64,000 nucleotides of DNA, taken from the NCBI RefSeq assembly GCF_000622005.1, contig NZ_KK211383.1, forward strand, positions 62,001 to 126,000, given 5' to 3'. The notes beneath the pieces were generated by a model. It was not told the DNA's origin and made no database searches. It saw only the letters and a program-made list of their open reading frames with translations. This document shows, piece after piece, positions 16,914-26,692 of this stretch. A program made the position numbers and the translations under genes. This stretch comes from Anaerovibrio sp. RM50. Its GTDB lineage: Bacteria > Bacillota > Negativicutes > Selenomonadales > Selenomonadaceae. The stretch's first letter is position 1. Each line of letters opens with the position of its first letter.

Positions 16914-18503
16914 TTAATCCTCCGACAGCCAGGTCTTAACAAGCAAAGCAACTTCGGCAGGTTTGGTGCGGATGAGTTCCTCGATAACCTGACGCTCGTT
17001 GATGTGTTCCTGTTCCTCTGGAGTGAGTTCGTCCGGTTCAACTGTGCCAGCCTCAATAGCAGCAGCACGCTCTGCTTCCAAACGCATTCTCTCTTCCTCT
17101 TCCAGTCTTGCCTGCTCCTCGGCAGCCTCTCTTGCCAGACGCTCCTTCTCCCGCTTTCTTCTGATGTAGAAAGCAACAGCCAAAGCAATTACCAGGAGTA
17201 TCAGACCGATGGTAATATACATATTTCTGGCCTGACGGTCCTTCTCCGCCTGTTCCTCAGCAGCACGTCTGTCAGCCAACTCGGTGCTAAATGGCAACGG
17301 CTCAACAGACACTGTGTCACCACGGTCCGGATTGATGCCTACAGCAGAGGATACAGAACGGGAAATACTTTCCTGCTGGGCAGGAGTAATATCGTCATTT
17401 ACCAGAACGGCAATATTTACACGCTTAATAGAACCAGGAGAAGCAATAGTCTTCGCCTTGGCCTCGTTAATTTCGTAGTTCTTGGTGGTTTCCTTCTTTG
17501 AGTACTCAGCATTTGAATTATTCTCAGTAGCCACATATCCCGGCACGTTGGACTGGGTACCGGCCGGCCCTCCAGGAGTATTGGAAGTGCCATTATAAGA
17601 CTCGTTTATAGTCTGTTCGCTACGAATAATGCCGGAATCATCTACTACAGGAGTAAAGGTCTGAGTATCTGTCTGGCGCTGGTCGAAATCCAGCTCCACA
17701 TTAACCCTTACATAGGAACGACCTTCGCCCAAGGCCTGATCCAACATTGTCTGAACATCCTTCTGCATGCGGTCCTGAACCTTGCGGGTCATCTCCAGCT
17801 GGGTCATGGTCTTGACGCTAACGCTGTTCTCTTCCTCATCATCCGGGTCATTGAGAATTTTTCCAGTTTCGTCAACTACAGTAATATTTTCAGGCGAAAG
17901 CCCCTGGATACTGTTGGAAGCCAGGTTAACAATGCCCTTTATTTCTTTTTTGTTCAGCTGTGTATTCGGTTTCAACTTCAGCATAATGGAAGCTGTTGCC
18001 GGTTTCTCATTTTTCTTATAGAGGCTATCCTCCGGGAGTACAATATGCACTCTGGCCTTCTCTACAGCCTCAATTTGTTCAATAGTACGAGTCAGCTCAC
18101 CCTGCAATGCCTGGAGATAGTTAACTTTGTTCTGGAACTCCGTTACGCCCAGCTTACTGTCATCGAAAATCTCAAAGCCTTTGTTGCCATGAGGAAGGCC
18201 CTCAGTGGCAAGCTGCAGTCTGGCTTCATGAACATTAGCAGACGGAACCAGAATGGTGGTCCCCTGCTTTGTCTCCTGAACCTCGTATTCTATTTTGTCT
18301 TCCTTAAGCTTTGCCGCTACTTCGCCAGCATCCTTTGTCTCCATGTTGGTGAACAAAGGAACCATATCGGGCTTCCCGCCATACATGAAGCTGGCACCAA
18401 TTATCAGAATCACCAGCAGTACAATACCACCGATGGCCATATAACGCTGTTTTTTAGTGGTTTTTTCCCAAAGCTGAAGGTATTTTTCTTTCCACTCGCC
18501 CAT
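16914..18503 (-). CDS. fliF: Flagellar MS-ring protein FliF
   Basis: FliF builds the MS ring in the inner membrane, the first structure of the basal body. The 529-residue protein has an N-terminal transmembrane helix (residues ~25-45, GGIVLLVILIIGASFMYGGK), the YscJ-like ring-building motifs (TEGLPHGNKGFEIFDDSKLG and VEKARVHIVLPEDSLY) and a second membrane helix near residue 440 (ITIGLILLVIALAVAFYIRR). The C-terminal FliG-binding tail is charged (VALLVKTWLSED). Confidence 0.97.
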   Translation of the reverse strand: MGEWKEKYLQLWEKTTKKQRYMAIGGIVLLVILIIGASFMYGGKPDMVPLFTNMETKDAGEVAAKLKEDKIEYEVQETKQGTTILVPSANVHEARLQLATEGLPHGNKGFEIFDDSKLGVTEFQNKVNYLQALQGELTRTIEQIEAVEKARVHIVLPEDSLYKKNEKPATASIMLKLKPNTQLNKKEIKGIVNLASNSIQGLSPENITVVDETGKILNDPDDEEENSVSVKTMTQLEMTRKVQDRMQKDVQTMLDQALGEGRSYVRVNVELDFDQRQTDTQTFTPVVDDSGIIRSEQTINESYNGTSNTPGGPAGTQSNVPGYVATENNSNAEYSKKETTKNYEINEAKAKTIASPGSIKRVNIAVLVNDDITPAQQESISRSVSSAVGINPDRGDTVSVEPLPFSTELADRRAAEEQAEKDRQARNMYITIGLILLVIALAVAFYIRRKREKERLAREAAEEQARLEEEERMRLEAERAAAIEAGTVEPDELTPEEQEHINERQVIEELIRTKPAEVALLVKTWLSED

Positions 18504-18547
18504 TATCTCAATCCCTTCGCTGTGTTTTGCCTTTTTTTACCAAGAAA

Positions 18548-18853
18548 TTATACCTGCATACGCATAATTTCCTGATAAGCTTCCACAGCTTTGTTGCGGA
18601 CTTGGAGCGTAAGCTGCAACGCAATGTCAGCCTTTTCAGCTGCCACTACAACCTGGGATATATCTTCAACCTGACCAGCTGCCAGCAAGGCGTTCATTCT
18701 TTCTGATTCCTGTTCCAAAGCATTTACATTGCCAAGGGCATCCCCAAGATATTCGCCAAAGGTTTTGACTACAGGCGCTTCCTGGGTTTCTCCCAAATGA
18801 CTCTCAGCATGCATAGAAACCGGAGTCATCTTCAATGGTTCTATCTGCATCAT
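18548..18853 (-). CDS. fliE: Flagellar hook-basal body protein FliE
   Basis: FliE joins the MS ring to the rod. The 101-residue protein carries the typical FliE core TFGEYLGDALGNVNALEQES and the C-terminal VAAEKADIALQLTLQVRNKA, ending in VEAYQEIMRMQV. Both are diagnostic. It lies between flgC and fliF with short gaps. Confidence 0.95.
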   Translation of the reverse strand: MMQIEPLKMTPVSMHAESHLGETQEAPVVKTFGEYLGDALGNVNALEQESERMNALLAAGQVEDISQVVVAAEKADIALQLTLQVRNKAVEAYQEIMRMQV

Positions 18854-18863
18854 GTCACCTCAT

Positions 18864-19322
18864 TTATTTACTGATACTTAAGGCCTGTGTAGCCATACTC
18901 TTCGCCGCATTAATGGTAGTAACATTGGCCTCATAAGCACGGGAAGCCGTAATCATGTCTACCATTTCGTTTACAATGTTAACATTTGGCAATTCAACAT
19001 AGCCATCAGCATTGGCATCCGGATGGCCTGGATCATATACCAATTTACCCTGGGTGTTATCCTCCTGAATAGCCACAGCACGAACGCCATCGCCACTCTT
19101 TTTGCCAAACTCCGACTTGGAAATCTCACCAGAGAGGACCCGGGCAAAATTCTTATTATGCATTTCTCTAGGTTCAAATACCACAAACTTGCGCTTGAAC
19201 GGGGTCCCGTTCTCAGTACGGGTAGTATTGACATTAGCAATATTGTTGGATATGACATCCATTCTGAGACGCTCAGCTGTCAAACCGGAAGCAGCTGCAT
19301 CTATGCCACCAAACATACTCAT
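18864..19322 (-). CDS. flgC: Flagellar basal-body rod protein FlgC
   Basis: FlgC is a proximal rod subunit. The 152-residue protein has the rod N-terminal motif (ASGLTAERLRMDVISNNIAN, then VNTTRTENGTPFKRK) and the C-terminal motif (PNVNIVNEMVDMITASRAYE, then ANVTTINAAKSMATQALSIS). Size and motifs are standard. It is followed by fliE 10 bp later. Confidence 0.97.
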   Translation of the reverse strand: MSMFGGIDAAASGLTAERLRMDVISNNIANVNTTRTENGTPFKRKFVVFEPREMHNKNFARVLSGEISKSEFGKKSGDGVRAVAIQEDNTQGKLVYDPGHPDANADGYVELPNVNIVNEMVDMITASRAYEANVTTINAAKSMATQALSISK

Positions 19323-19371
19323 AAGCTGTTCTCCATTCTATATATTATGAAAGAATTCATTATTTACTCTT

Positions 19372-19785
19372 TTATTTGCTGGAAATAGTAGTCTTTAACC
19401 TCTGAATAAAACTTCCCATCTCCTTGGTCATGGCATTGTAATAAATCTGGTTTTTGGCCATATTTGCCATTTCCTTGTCAATATCAACATTGTTCTTGTC
19501 TGTTCTCATTGTGGTACTTTCATCCATAACTACAGTGGCCTCAGCCCTTTCCTTCATAGGAATAGGCAAATGGCGGTCGTGGGTACGTACCATTTCCAGT
19601 CCCAGCTTCTTGTCAAGGCCTAATTCCTTGGCCAGTAGGCTTTCAAATACGACATCACTTTTCTTAAACTTAGGAGTATTTACATTAGCTATATTATTGC
19701 TGATAACTTCATGCCTCAAGTTTGCCGCAGACATACCACGGGACAGGTAATCCATGGTTGCGGTATTAAAAATCTGATCCAACAT
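19372..19785 (-). CDS. flgB: Flagellar basal-body rod protein FlgB
   Basis: FlgB is a proximal rod subunit and the first gene of the flagellar operon here. The protein has the rod motif (LRHEVISNNIANVNTPKFKK) and the C-terminal YYNAMTKEMGSFIQRLKTTI. I start at the ATG at 19785 (MLDQIFNTATMDYLSRGM), with AGGAGG ten bases before it, giving 137 residues. A longer reading from 19815 would include that ribosome-binding site as coding sequence. Confidence 0.95.
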   Translation of the reverse strand: MLDQIFNTATMDYLSRGMSAANLRHEVISNNIANVNTPKFKKSDVVFESLLAKELGLDKKLGLEMVRTHDRHLPIPMKERAEATVVMDESTTMRTDKNNVDIDKEMANMAKNQIYYNAMTKEMGSFIQRLKTTISSK

Positions 19786-19881
19786 GGGCTCATTTCCTCC
19801 TAAAATATTTATCATAAAACGTAAAAGGGCATAATTCGATATACTACTAACATTCTACAAATAATTAAAAAATCCTTGTCT

Positions 19882-19887
19882 ATTTTA
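19882..19887 (-). promoter_or_regulatory. Candidate extended -10 promoter for the flagellar operon
   Basis: On the minus strand TGTTAAAAT gives an extended -10 (TG-n-TAAAAT) about 100 bases before flgB. No good -35 is visible. No clear SigD-type site was seen. The region from 19816 to 20129 otherwise holds only this leader and the codY terminator. Assignment is tentative. Confidence 0.4.
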
Positions 19888-20011
19888 ACACATTCTCAAT
19901 AAATCACGAAGAAATTTTCATGTTTTTTCCAGAGTATATAGACATTTGTGACCATCGTCCACTATTCTTTTTAAACGCAAATGGCTAATTATTATTATTT
20001 ATTAAGGAAAT

Positions 20012-20054
20012 AAAAAACAGGGAGATTGCAACTTAAAGAAAACAAGCTCCCTGC
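20012..20054 (-). terminator. Intrinsic terminator after codY
   Basis: On the minus strand GCAGGGAG pairs with CTCCCTG across a long loop and is followed by a run of T. It lies about 75 bases after the codY stop and separates codY from the flagellar operon. Confidence 0.65.
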
Positions 20055-20129
20055 TTTAATAATAGTCATAATTGGCAACCATCCATTGTCACCAACAGAT
20101 TTTTTACTTAACTGCTGGTAAAAGATACC

Positions 20130-20921
20130 TTATTCGGTCTCTTTTGCCAAATCCTCGATGCCTTTCCAAAGATAATCGTTCTTAACCTTAATGTGAGTCC
20201 CCTTCATACCCTGTGATTTTGGTTCAACAACGCCGGCAGATTCCAGCTTGCGAAGGGCATTGACGATAACGGAACGGGTAATATCCAGGCTGTCGGCAAT
20301 TTTCGAGGCATTAACGGCACCCTCCTTGCCCCCAAGCTCACGGAAAATCTCAATGGTAGCCATTGCCTCGGAAATGGACAGGGTGTCAAGAGCCATCTTG
20401 ACATTTTCTTTCTTCTGTTTTTCCTCCTGATTTCTGCGGGAGCGGTCATGGAGCATCTCCATCCCCACAACAGCAGCACCATATTCTGCCAACAGCAAAT
20501 CGTCATTGGTAAAATCTTCATTGTATCTTGCCACTACCAACGTGCCGATACGTTCACCAACTCCATAAATAGGAACAATGGTAGTATTTTTGCCATGGAA
20601 CTTGCACTTGGTCTCACTGTCATCCACAAAAGCACAAAGGCCTGATTTGGAACGAAGGTTGGCAGATGTCTCATCAATCTTGTTGAGCCAGTTTACGTAA
20701 TGGCGGGGGAACTTGCCCACAGACACTACATTATCAACCATCAAATCACATTCAAAATCATCCTGAAAAGCATAACCATATATACTGCCTTCTGTATCAA
20801 CAATATATACATTTGCATCTATCACATTACTAAGTACAGTTGCAATTTCCTTGTATTCCACATTGTGGAAACGCTGCAATACTCTGTTAATCTTTCTTGT
20901 TCTTTCCAAAAGAGTAGCCAT
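20130..20921 (-). CDS. codY: Global transcriptional regulator CodY
   Basis: CodY senses branched-chain amino acids and GTP and represses stationary-phase, nutrient-uptake and motility genes in Firmicutes. The 263-residue protein has the N-terminal GAF ligand domain (TLLERTRKINRVLQRFHNVE, VYIVDTEGSIYGYAF) and the C-terminal winged helix-turn-helix (ASKIADSLDITRSVIVNALR, then KLESAGVVEPKSQGMKGTHI). Length is standard. It lies just upstream of flgB, exactly as in B. subtilis, where CodY controls motility; direct control of the flagellar operon here is inference. A GGGAGGG site precedes the start. Confidence 0.96.
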   Translation of the reverse strand: MATLLERTRKINRVLQRFHNVEYKEIATVLSNVIDANVYIVDTEGSIYGYAFQDDFECDLMVDNVVSVGKFPRHYVNWLNKIDETSANLRSKSGLCAFVDDSETKCKFHGKNTTIVPIYGVGERIGTLVVARYNEDFTNDDLLLAEYGAAVVGMEMLHDRSRRNQEEKQKKENVKMALDTLSISEAMATIEIFRELGGKEGAVNASKIADSLDITRSVIVNALRKLESAGVVEPKSQGMKGTHIKVKNDYLWKGIEDLAKETE

Positions 20922-20982
20922 ACTCTTTTCCCTCCCAATTTTTTGTCATTCTTTTAGTGCAATTAATTTTACCACAAAAAAC

Positions 20983-21014
20983 AAAAATAATCACACAAAA
21001 TTGTGATTATTTTT
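20983..21014. terminator. Bidirectional hairpin between hslU and codY
   Basis: AAAAATAATCACA and its perfect complement are separated by six bases, with A/T runs on both sides. It lies between the hslU stop and the codY start and probably ends or attenuates hslU transcription before codY. Confidence 0.6.
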
Positions 21015-21095
21015 GTTTTTATTATTTATATTTAAAATATTCTTCTTTTTTGATACATTTGCTATTTCAGGATATAATTCTGTATTTTTGCTTAT

Positions 21096-22493
21096 TTATA
21101 GAATAAACTGACTAACATCCTGATTAACAACTATTTCAGAAAGGGCTTCCTTAACGTAGGACTCGTCCACTACAACGTGTTTTTCATCCAAATCCGGCGC
21201 ATCAAAGGAAAGATTCTCCAGCAGCTTCTCCAAAATTGTATGGAGGCGGCGGGCACCAATATTTTCATTCTGGTTATTCACATCGCAGGCCAGCTTTGCC
21301 AGACAGTCAATAGCCTCATCGGTGAACTCCAGATCTATACCCTCCGTTCCCATAAGAGCTTTATACTGTTTGATAAGGGCATTTTGAGGCTCAGTGAGAA
21401 TGCGCTTGAAGTCCTCCTTCTCCAACGATGTGAGCTCCACGCGAATAGGGAAACGGCCCTGAAGCTCCGGAATAAGATCTGATGGTTTGGAGGTGTGGAA
21501 GGCACCGGCAGCAATAAAGAGAATGTGGTCAGTCTTTACAGGACCGTACTTGGTCATTACTGTGGAACCTTCAACGATTGGCAGGATGTCACGCTGTACA
21601 CCGTCACGGGCCACATCATGGTTGTTGCCATGACCACCGCTGGAGGCCACCTTGTCAATTTCATCAAGGAATACGATACCGCTGTTCTCTGCCACCTTCA
21701 CAGCTTCCTCGGTAACCTCCTCCATATCCACAAGCTTCATGGCCTCTTCCTGCTGGAACAGCTTGCGGGCTGCTTCAACAGTAACCTTACGCTTTTTATG
21801 TTTCTTTGGCATCATACTGCCAATAATATCCTGAATGTTGTCCCCCATACCCTCAAGGGAAGATCCGGCAAACATGCCTACCATCGGCTTATTGTTATCT
21901 TCGATGTCGATTTCAATCATCTTGTCCTCGTACTCACCAGCCAATAGCTTTTTACGGCACCATTCACGGCCTGCCTGATACTGCTTTGGTTCCTCATCAG
22001 AAACTCCCTCGGATTCCTCATCATTGGAATTGCCGAAAAGCTGTCCAAATGGATTTACAACGGATTTCTTTGGCTGAGGCACCATAACATCAAGAATACG
22101 TTCCTCTGCCAATTCCGCAGCCTTTTCCTGTACCTCCTCCAAACGGGAAGAACGCACCATACGCACAGAGGTCTCCGCCAGATCCCGGATAATGGATTCA
22201 ACGTCGCGGCCTACATAACCCACCTCAGTAAATTTGGTGGCCTCCACCTTAATGAATGGAGCCTTCACCATCTTGGCCAGGCGACGGGCAATTTCAGTTT
22301 TGCCCACACCAGTGGAGCCAATCATAAGGATGTTCTTTGGAATAATATCATCCTTCATGCTTTCATTGTCCAACTGACGGCTGCGCCACCGGTTCCTCAG
22401 TGCAATAGCCACGGACCGCTTGGCAGCCTTCTGGCCTACTATATATTTATCTAATTCCTCAACAATCTGTTTTGGAGTCTGTTCATTCATCAT
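21096..22493 (-). CDS. hslU: ATP-dependent protease ATPase subunit HslU (ClpY)
   Basis: HslU unfolds substrates and feeds them to HslV. The 465-residue AAA+ protein has Walker A GSTGVGKT at residues 59-66, the pore motif GYVGRDVES, and Walker [12 protein letters not shown] charged intermediate domain and the C-terminal activation tail (QDVSQFIL) that docks into HslV are present. Two Mets start the reading frame; the second (22490) has better spacing from CGGAGG. It is the last gene of trmFO-hslV-hslU. Confidence 0.97.
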   Translation of the reverse strand: MMNEQTPKQIVEELDKYIVGQKAAKRSVAIALRNRWRSRQLDNESMKDDIIPKNILMIGSTGVGKTEIARRLAKMVKAPFIKVEATKFTEVGYVGRDVESIIRDLAETSVRMVRSSRLEEVQEKAAELAEERILDVMVPQPKKSVVNPFGQLFGNSNDEESEGVSDEEPKQYQAGREWCRKKLLAGEYEDKMIEIDIEDNNKPMVGMFAGSSLEGMGDNIQDIIGSMMPKKHKKRKVTVEAARKLFQQEEAMKLVDMEEVTEEAVKVAENSGIVFLDEIDKVASSGGHGNNHDVARDGVQRDILPIVEGSTVMTKYGPVKTDHILFIAAGAFHTSKPSDLIPELQGRFPIRVELTSLEKEDFKRILTEPQNALIKQYKALMGTEGIDLEFTDEAIDCLAKLACDVNNQNENIGARRLHTILEKLLENLSFDAPDLDEKHVVVDESYVKEALSEIVVNQDVSQFIL

Positions 22494-22517
22494 AAAATCC
22501 TCCGTTATTAACTAAAA

Positions 22518-23060
22518 TCAGTCCAGTTCCTCAACCTTGATATTATGGTTGGTATATACGCAAATATCAGCTGCAATAGTGAGGGCCTCCTTGGCAATTT
22601 CCGCAGCAGAAAGTTCTGTGTGCTTAATCAAAGCACGGGCCGCTGAAAGGGCATAAAAGCCCCCTGATCCAATGGCACCCACACCGCCGTCCGGCTCAAT
22701 AACCTCGCCGTTTCCGGAAATCATTAAAAGATTTTCCTTGTCAGCCACCAAAAGCAGGGCCTCCAGTTTACGGAGAACCTTGTCAGTACGCCACTGCTTG
22801 GCAAGCTCCACAGAAGCCCTTGGCAAATTGCCATTATAAGATTCCAGCGCGGCCTCGAATTTTTCAAAAAGTGTGAAGGCATCAGCCACAGAACCTGCAA
22901 ATCCCGCCAGAACCTTATCATGATATAAGCGGCGAACTTTTCTGGCACTTGCCTTCATTATAGTATTCTGACCAAAGGTAACCTGACCATCACCGGCGAT
23001 GGCAGTTTTGCCATTATGCTTAACTGCAACTATTGTGGTTGCGTGAAATTGTGTTTCCAT
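22518..23060 (-). CDS. hslV: ATP-dependent protease peptidase subunit HslV (ClpQ)
   Basis: HslV is the N-terminal nucleophile protease core of the HslUV complex. The 180-residue protein has the family core [40 protein letters not shown] and the C-terminal [14 protein letters not shown]. The nucleophile Thr of TTIV is not at position 2: it is preceded by METQFHA. A short propeptide must therefore be removed, as seen in Thermotoga-like HslV, or another residue is used. The start ATG immediately follows the trmFO stop, with AAGGAG inside the trmFO end. Confidence 0.96.
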   Translation of the reverse strand: METQFHATTIVAVKHNGKTAIAGDGQVTFGQNTIMKASARKVRRLYHDKVLAGFAGSVADAFTLFEKFEAALESYNGNLPRASVELAKQWRTDKVLRKLEALLLVADKENLLMISGNGEVIEPDGGVGAIGSGGFYALSAARALIKHTELSAAEIAKEALTIAADICVYTNHNIKVEELD

Positions 23061-24371
23061 TTATAATTGCTCCTTAAACTTTTCTAGGGTCTCCAGGGCC
23101 CGTTCTGCAATACGCTGTTTCTTGAGCTTTTTGTCGCGAATTTTTTCCTTGATGGGAGACATGATGCCAAAATTTACATTCATTGGCTGAAAGTGTTTTG
23201 CAGGGGCCGTAGTGATGTAATGGCACAGGGAGCCGTGAGCGGTTTCCTGAGGAAATACCACTGGCTCCAATCCCTTGCATATGCGAGCAGCATTAATGCC
23301 AGCCACAAGGCCGGAGGAGGCTGATTCCACATAACCTTCAACACCAGTCATCTGACCTGCAAAGAAAAGATTGTCATTTCCTTTAAACTGCATGGTGGGA
23401 CGCATGGTTTCAGGAGAATTAATAAAAGTGTTTCTGTGCATTACCCCGTATCGAACGAATTCTGCATTTTCAAGGCCAGGGATCATGCCAAACACCCGGC
23501 GCTGTTCAGGCCACTTAAGATGTGTCTGAAACCCCACAATATTATATAGAGTTCCTTCCGCATTGTCCTGACGAAGCTGAACAACTGCATAAGGCAGCTT
23601 GCCGTCAGCTGGATTTTCCAGCCCCACAGGTTTCAAAGGACCAAATAGCAGAGTATCCTCCCCCCGTGACGCCATTTCCTCCACAGGCATACATCCCTCA
23701 AAGAATTTTTCCTTTTCAAAGTTATGGGTTGGAGCCTTCTCGGAATTTACCAGCTCTCTCCAGAATTTGTGGTATTCTTCCTTAGTCATTGGGCAGTTAA
23801 TATAAGCTGCCTCGCCCTTACCGTATCGGGAAGCCTTCCAAGCCTTGGTCATATCGATGGATTCAAGGGTGACAATGGGCGCTGCAGCGTCATAGAAATA
23901 AAGGTACTCCTGCCCCATAAGCTCGCCAATATTTTCCGCCAGCTTACCCTCTGTGAGAGGACCACTAGACACAATAGTAACGGCATTTTCCTCATAAGGA
24001 ATTTCTTCCAGTTCCTTATGGATAACATTGATTAAAGGATGGTTGCTCACCTTGTCGGTAATATATTTGCTAAAACCCAGACGGTCCACAGCCAAGGCTC
24101 CCCCTGCAGGAACCTTGGTGGCATCAGCTGCCTCCATAATTATAGATCCCAGACGGCGCATTTCTTCCTTAAGAACACCCACGGCGTTTTCCAGACCAGC
24201 ACCCCGAAGGGAGTTGCTGCAAACAAGCTCCGCAAACAGATCAGTCTTGTGGGCCGGGGTATTCTTTACAGGGCGCATCTCATATAAATCAACCTTTATG
24301 CCTCTGTTGGCAGCCTGCCAGGCAGCTTCACTGCCTGCCATACCAGCCCCAACTACGATAATTTTATCCAT
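23061..24371 (-). CDS. trmFO: Methylenetetrahydrofolate-tRNA-(uracil-5-)-methyltransferase TrmFO
   Basis: TrmFO makes ribothymidine at position 54 of tRNA using methylene-tetrahydrofolate and FAD. The 436-residue protein starts with the FAD-binding fold [20 protein letters not shown]. Family regions [20 protein letters not shown] and [20 protein letters not shown] follow. Length is standard. Its first bases overlap the end of topA by 8 bp. The xerC/codV gene that follows trmFO in Bacillus is absent; hslV follows directly. Confidence 0.96.
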   Translation of the reverse strand: MDKIIVVGAGMAGSEAAWQAANRGIKVDLYEMRPVKNTPAHKTDLFAELVCSNSLRGAGLENAVGVLKEEMRRLGSIIMEAADATKVPAGGALAVDRLGFSKYITDKVSNHPLINVIHKELEEIPYEENAVTIVSSGPLTEGKLAENIGELMGQEYLYFYDAAAPIVTLESIDMTKAWKASRYGKGEAAYINCPMTKEEYHKFWRELVNSEKAPTHNFEKEKFFEGCMPVEEMASRGEDTLLFGPLKPVGLENPADGKLPYAVVQLRQDNAEGTLYNIVGFQTHLKWPEQRRVFGMIPGLENAEFVRYGVMHRNTFINSPETMRPTMQFKGNDNLFFAGQMTGVEGYVESASSGLVAGINAARICKGLEPVVFPQETAHGSLCHYITTAPAKHFQPMNVNFGIMSPIKEKIRDKKLKKQRIAERALETLEKFKEQL

Positions 24372-26679
24372 TCTGTTCCTCTTTGGTCTTCTTGGCCTCC
24401 TCAGCCTTTTGGGCTTTCTTGGCCTGTTTTAAAAGTTCCTTGTTAATTGGATGGTCTGCTCTGGTCTTGCAATCTGCATTGTAGCAATATATCAGGCCAC
24501 GGCCATTTCTGTAATAGTGCTTCAGTTGCAGGGAACCGCACTCCGGACATGGCTCAGCAATTGGCGCATCCCAGCTTACGAAATCGCACTCAGGATAGTT
24601 GTTGCAACCATAGAAGCCCTTGCCACGGCGGGATTTTCTCTCTACTATATGACCTTCACACTTAGGGCACTTTACCCCCGTATCCTTCAAAATGGCCTTG
24701 GTGTTGCGGCACTCCGGGAAACCAGGGCAAGCCAGGAACTTGCCGAATCGCCCCTGCTTAACCACCATCATACGGCCGCAAATATCACATGGCACATCAG
24801 AAACCTCCACTGGGAGCTCCACATGACCAATGGCCTCATCAGCCTTTTCCAAAGTTTCGGCAAAGGGGCCGTAGAATTCGCGAAGGAGATCCGTTTTATC
24901 CACCTTGCCCACGGCAACGCTGTCCAACTTCCCCTCCAAATCGGCAGTGAACTTGGCATCTACAATATCCTTGAAGTATTCCTTCAGCATATCCACCACA
25001 ATATCTCCCAACTCAGTTGGCTGGAAGGACTTGCTGATACGCTGTACATAGCCACGAGCCAATATTGTTTCAATAATAGGTGCATAGGTACTTGGACGTC
25101 CAATACCCATTTCCTCCAAGGTCTTAACCAGGGAGGCATCATTGTAGCGTGGCGGCGGTTCAGTAAAGTGCTGAACAGGGTTAACCTTAAAAAGATTAAT
25201 ATCATCGCCTACAGCCATATCAGGCAGGATTATATCCTTGTCATTGGTATCTGCCATGGTATAAACAGCAGTGAAACCAGGGAATTTCATTTTGGAGCCT
25301 GTGGACTTTAAGGTAAATACTTCCTTAACCGCCTTGTCCGTCCCATAATTGGTAATAGTTACACCAAGTCTGTCGAACACGGCAGGAACCATCTGGCTGG
25401 CCACGAAACGCTGCCAGATGAGCTGGTACAGCTTAAACTGGTCTTTGCTAAGATATTTCTCAATCTGCTGCGGAACCATCATGGCACTGGTAGGACGAAT
25501 AGCCTCATGGGCATCCTGAGCCTTCTTACCAACGGAATATACATTAGCCTTGGCAGGATAATATTTATCCCCAAAGTTTTCCATAATATATTCCTTGGCT
25601 TCCTGCTGAGCCTGCTCGGAAATACGCACTGAATCTGTACGCATATATGTAATAAGACCCACAGGCCCCTTACGGCCCAAATCAATACCTTCATACAATT
25701 GCTGGGCAACCATCATGGTACGTTTGGAAGTAAAGCCCAGCTTTCTTGCAGCATCCTGCTGGAGACTGGAGGTAGTAAATGGCGGTGCAGCCTTGCGGGA
25801 TGTCTGGCGTTCCTTAATTTCAGTCACCTTCCACTTGCAGGCCTCCATTTTCTCCTGAACAGCTCTGGCCTCATCGCCCTTGCTGATTTCCAGTTTTTTG
25901 CCGTTAATTTGGGAAAGCTCCGCCTCAAACTGAGGAGATGTACCCTTTTTCAGCTTGGTGCCGATGGTCCAATACTCCACGGACACGAAATCCTTTATTT
26001 CCTTTTCCCGGTCACAGATAAGCTTTACAGTTACGGACTGAACACGTCCGGCACTGAGGCCCTTCCTTACCTTCCTCCAGAGAAGCGGGCTAAGCTTATA
26101 GCCCACTATACGGTCCAGCATGCGGCGGGCCTGCTGGGCGTCCACCATATCCAGATTAATGGGATGGGGCTCCTTAACAGCGGCCTGAATAGCCGGCTTT
26201 GTTATCTCATTAAATACAATTCGGCAGTCAGAAGAGCTGTCGATGTCAAAAAGATGTGCCAAATGCCATGCAATAGCTTCTCCCTCACGGTCGGGGTCGC
26301 TTGCCAGATATATTTTATCAGCCTTCTTGGCTTCTTTTTTCAGTTCCTTGATAAGGTCACCCTTGCCACGGATATTAATGTACTTTGGCTCAAAGTTATT
26401 ATCCACATCAATGGCAAACTGGCTCTTGGGCAAATCGCGAAGATGTCCCATGGAAGCCTTAACCACATAGCCCTTGCCAAGGTAACGCTCAATTGTCTTT
26501 GCCTTGGTCGGAGACTCAACCAGCACAAGAGTATTCCTGGATTCCTTGTCAGTCTTGGATTTAGCGGTGGTCTTTTTTACAGTTTTCCTGGTTGTTTTCT
26601 TATTAGCAGTCTTTTTTGCAGCAGTTTTTTTAGTTGCTGCCTTCTTTTCCTTTAAGTCTTCATTTTGCGTTTCAGTCAC
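24364..26679 (-). CDS. topA: DNA topoisomerase I TopA with basic N-terminal tail
   Basis: TopA relaxes negative supercoils. Residues 1-48 are a Lys/Thr/Ala-rich tail ([20 protein letters not shown]) not normal for the family. Then come the TOPRIM domain ([33 protein letters not shown]), the catalytic Tyr in [14 protein letters not shown], and three C-terminal four-cysteine zinc ribbons (CDIC...CPGFPEC, CPKC...CNNYPEC, CPEC...CYNADC). The 771 residues fit a TopA plus tail. The tail resembles the one on RpoD in this window. Its position between dprA and trmFO matches B. subtilis. Confidence 0.97.
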   Translation of the reverse strand: MTETQNEDLKEKKAATKKTAAKKTANKKTTRKTVKKTTAKSKTDKESRNTLVLVESPTKAKTIERYLGKGYVVKASMGHLRDLPKSQFAIDVDNNFEPKYINIRGKGDLIKELKKEAKKADKIYLASDPDREGEAIAWHLAHLFDIDSSSDCRIVFNEITKPAIQAAVKEPHPINLDMVDAQQARRMLDRIVGYKLSPLLWRKVRKGLSAGRVQSVTVKLICDREKEIKDFVSVEYWTIGTKLKKGTSPQFEAELSQINGKKLEISKGDEARAVQEKMEACKWKVTEIKERQTSRKAAPPFTTSSLQQDAARKLGFTSKRTMMVAQQLYEGIDLGRKGPVGLITYMRTDSVRISEQAQQEAKEYIMENFGDKYYPAKANVYSVGKKAQDAHEAIRPTSAMMVPQQIEKYLSKDQFKLYQLIWQRFVASQMVPAVFDRLGVTITNYGTDKAVKEVFTLKSTGSKMKFPGFTAVYTMADTNDKDIILPDMAVGDDINLFKVNPVQHFTEPPPRYNDASLVKTLEEMGIGRPSTYAPIIETILARGYVQRISKSFQPTELGDIVVDMLKEYFKDIVDAKFTADLEGKLDSVAVGKVDKTDLLREFYGPFAETLEKADEAIGHVELPVEVSDVPCDICGRMMVVKQGRFGKFLACPGFPECRNTKAILKDTGVKCPKCEGHIVERKSRRGKGFYGCNNYPECDFVSWDAPIAEPCPECGSLQLKHYYRNGRGLIYCYNADCKTRADHPINKELLKQAKKAQKAEEAKKTKEEQNG

Positions 26680-26692
26680 AAAATGTCCCCCT

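Noticed and set aside
19882-19960. Possible CodY-binding box upstream of flgB
   Set aside because: GAAAATTTC resembles half of the AATTTTCWGAAAATT motif, but the match is too partial in this AT-rich leader to report as a site.
25699-26655. 318-codon open frame on the plus strand
   Set aside because: It is antisense to topA, with no recognisable domain and no start signal.
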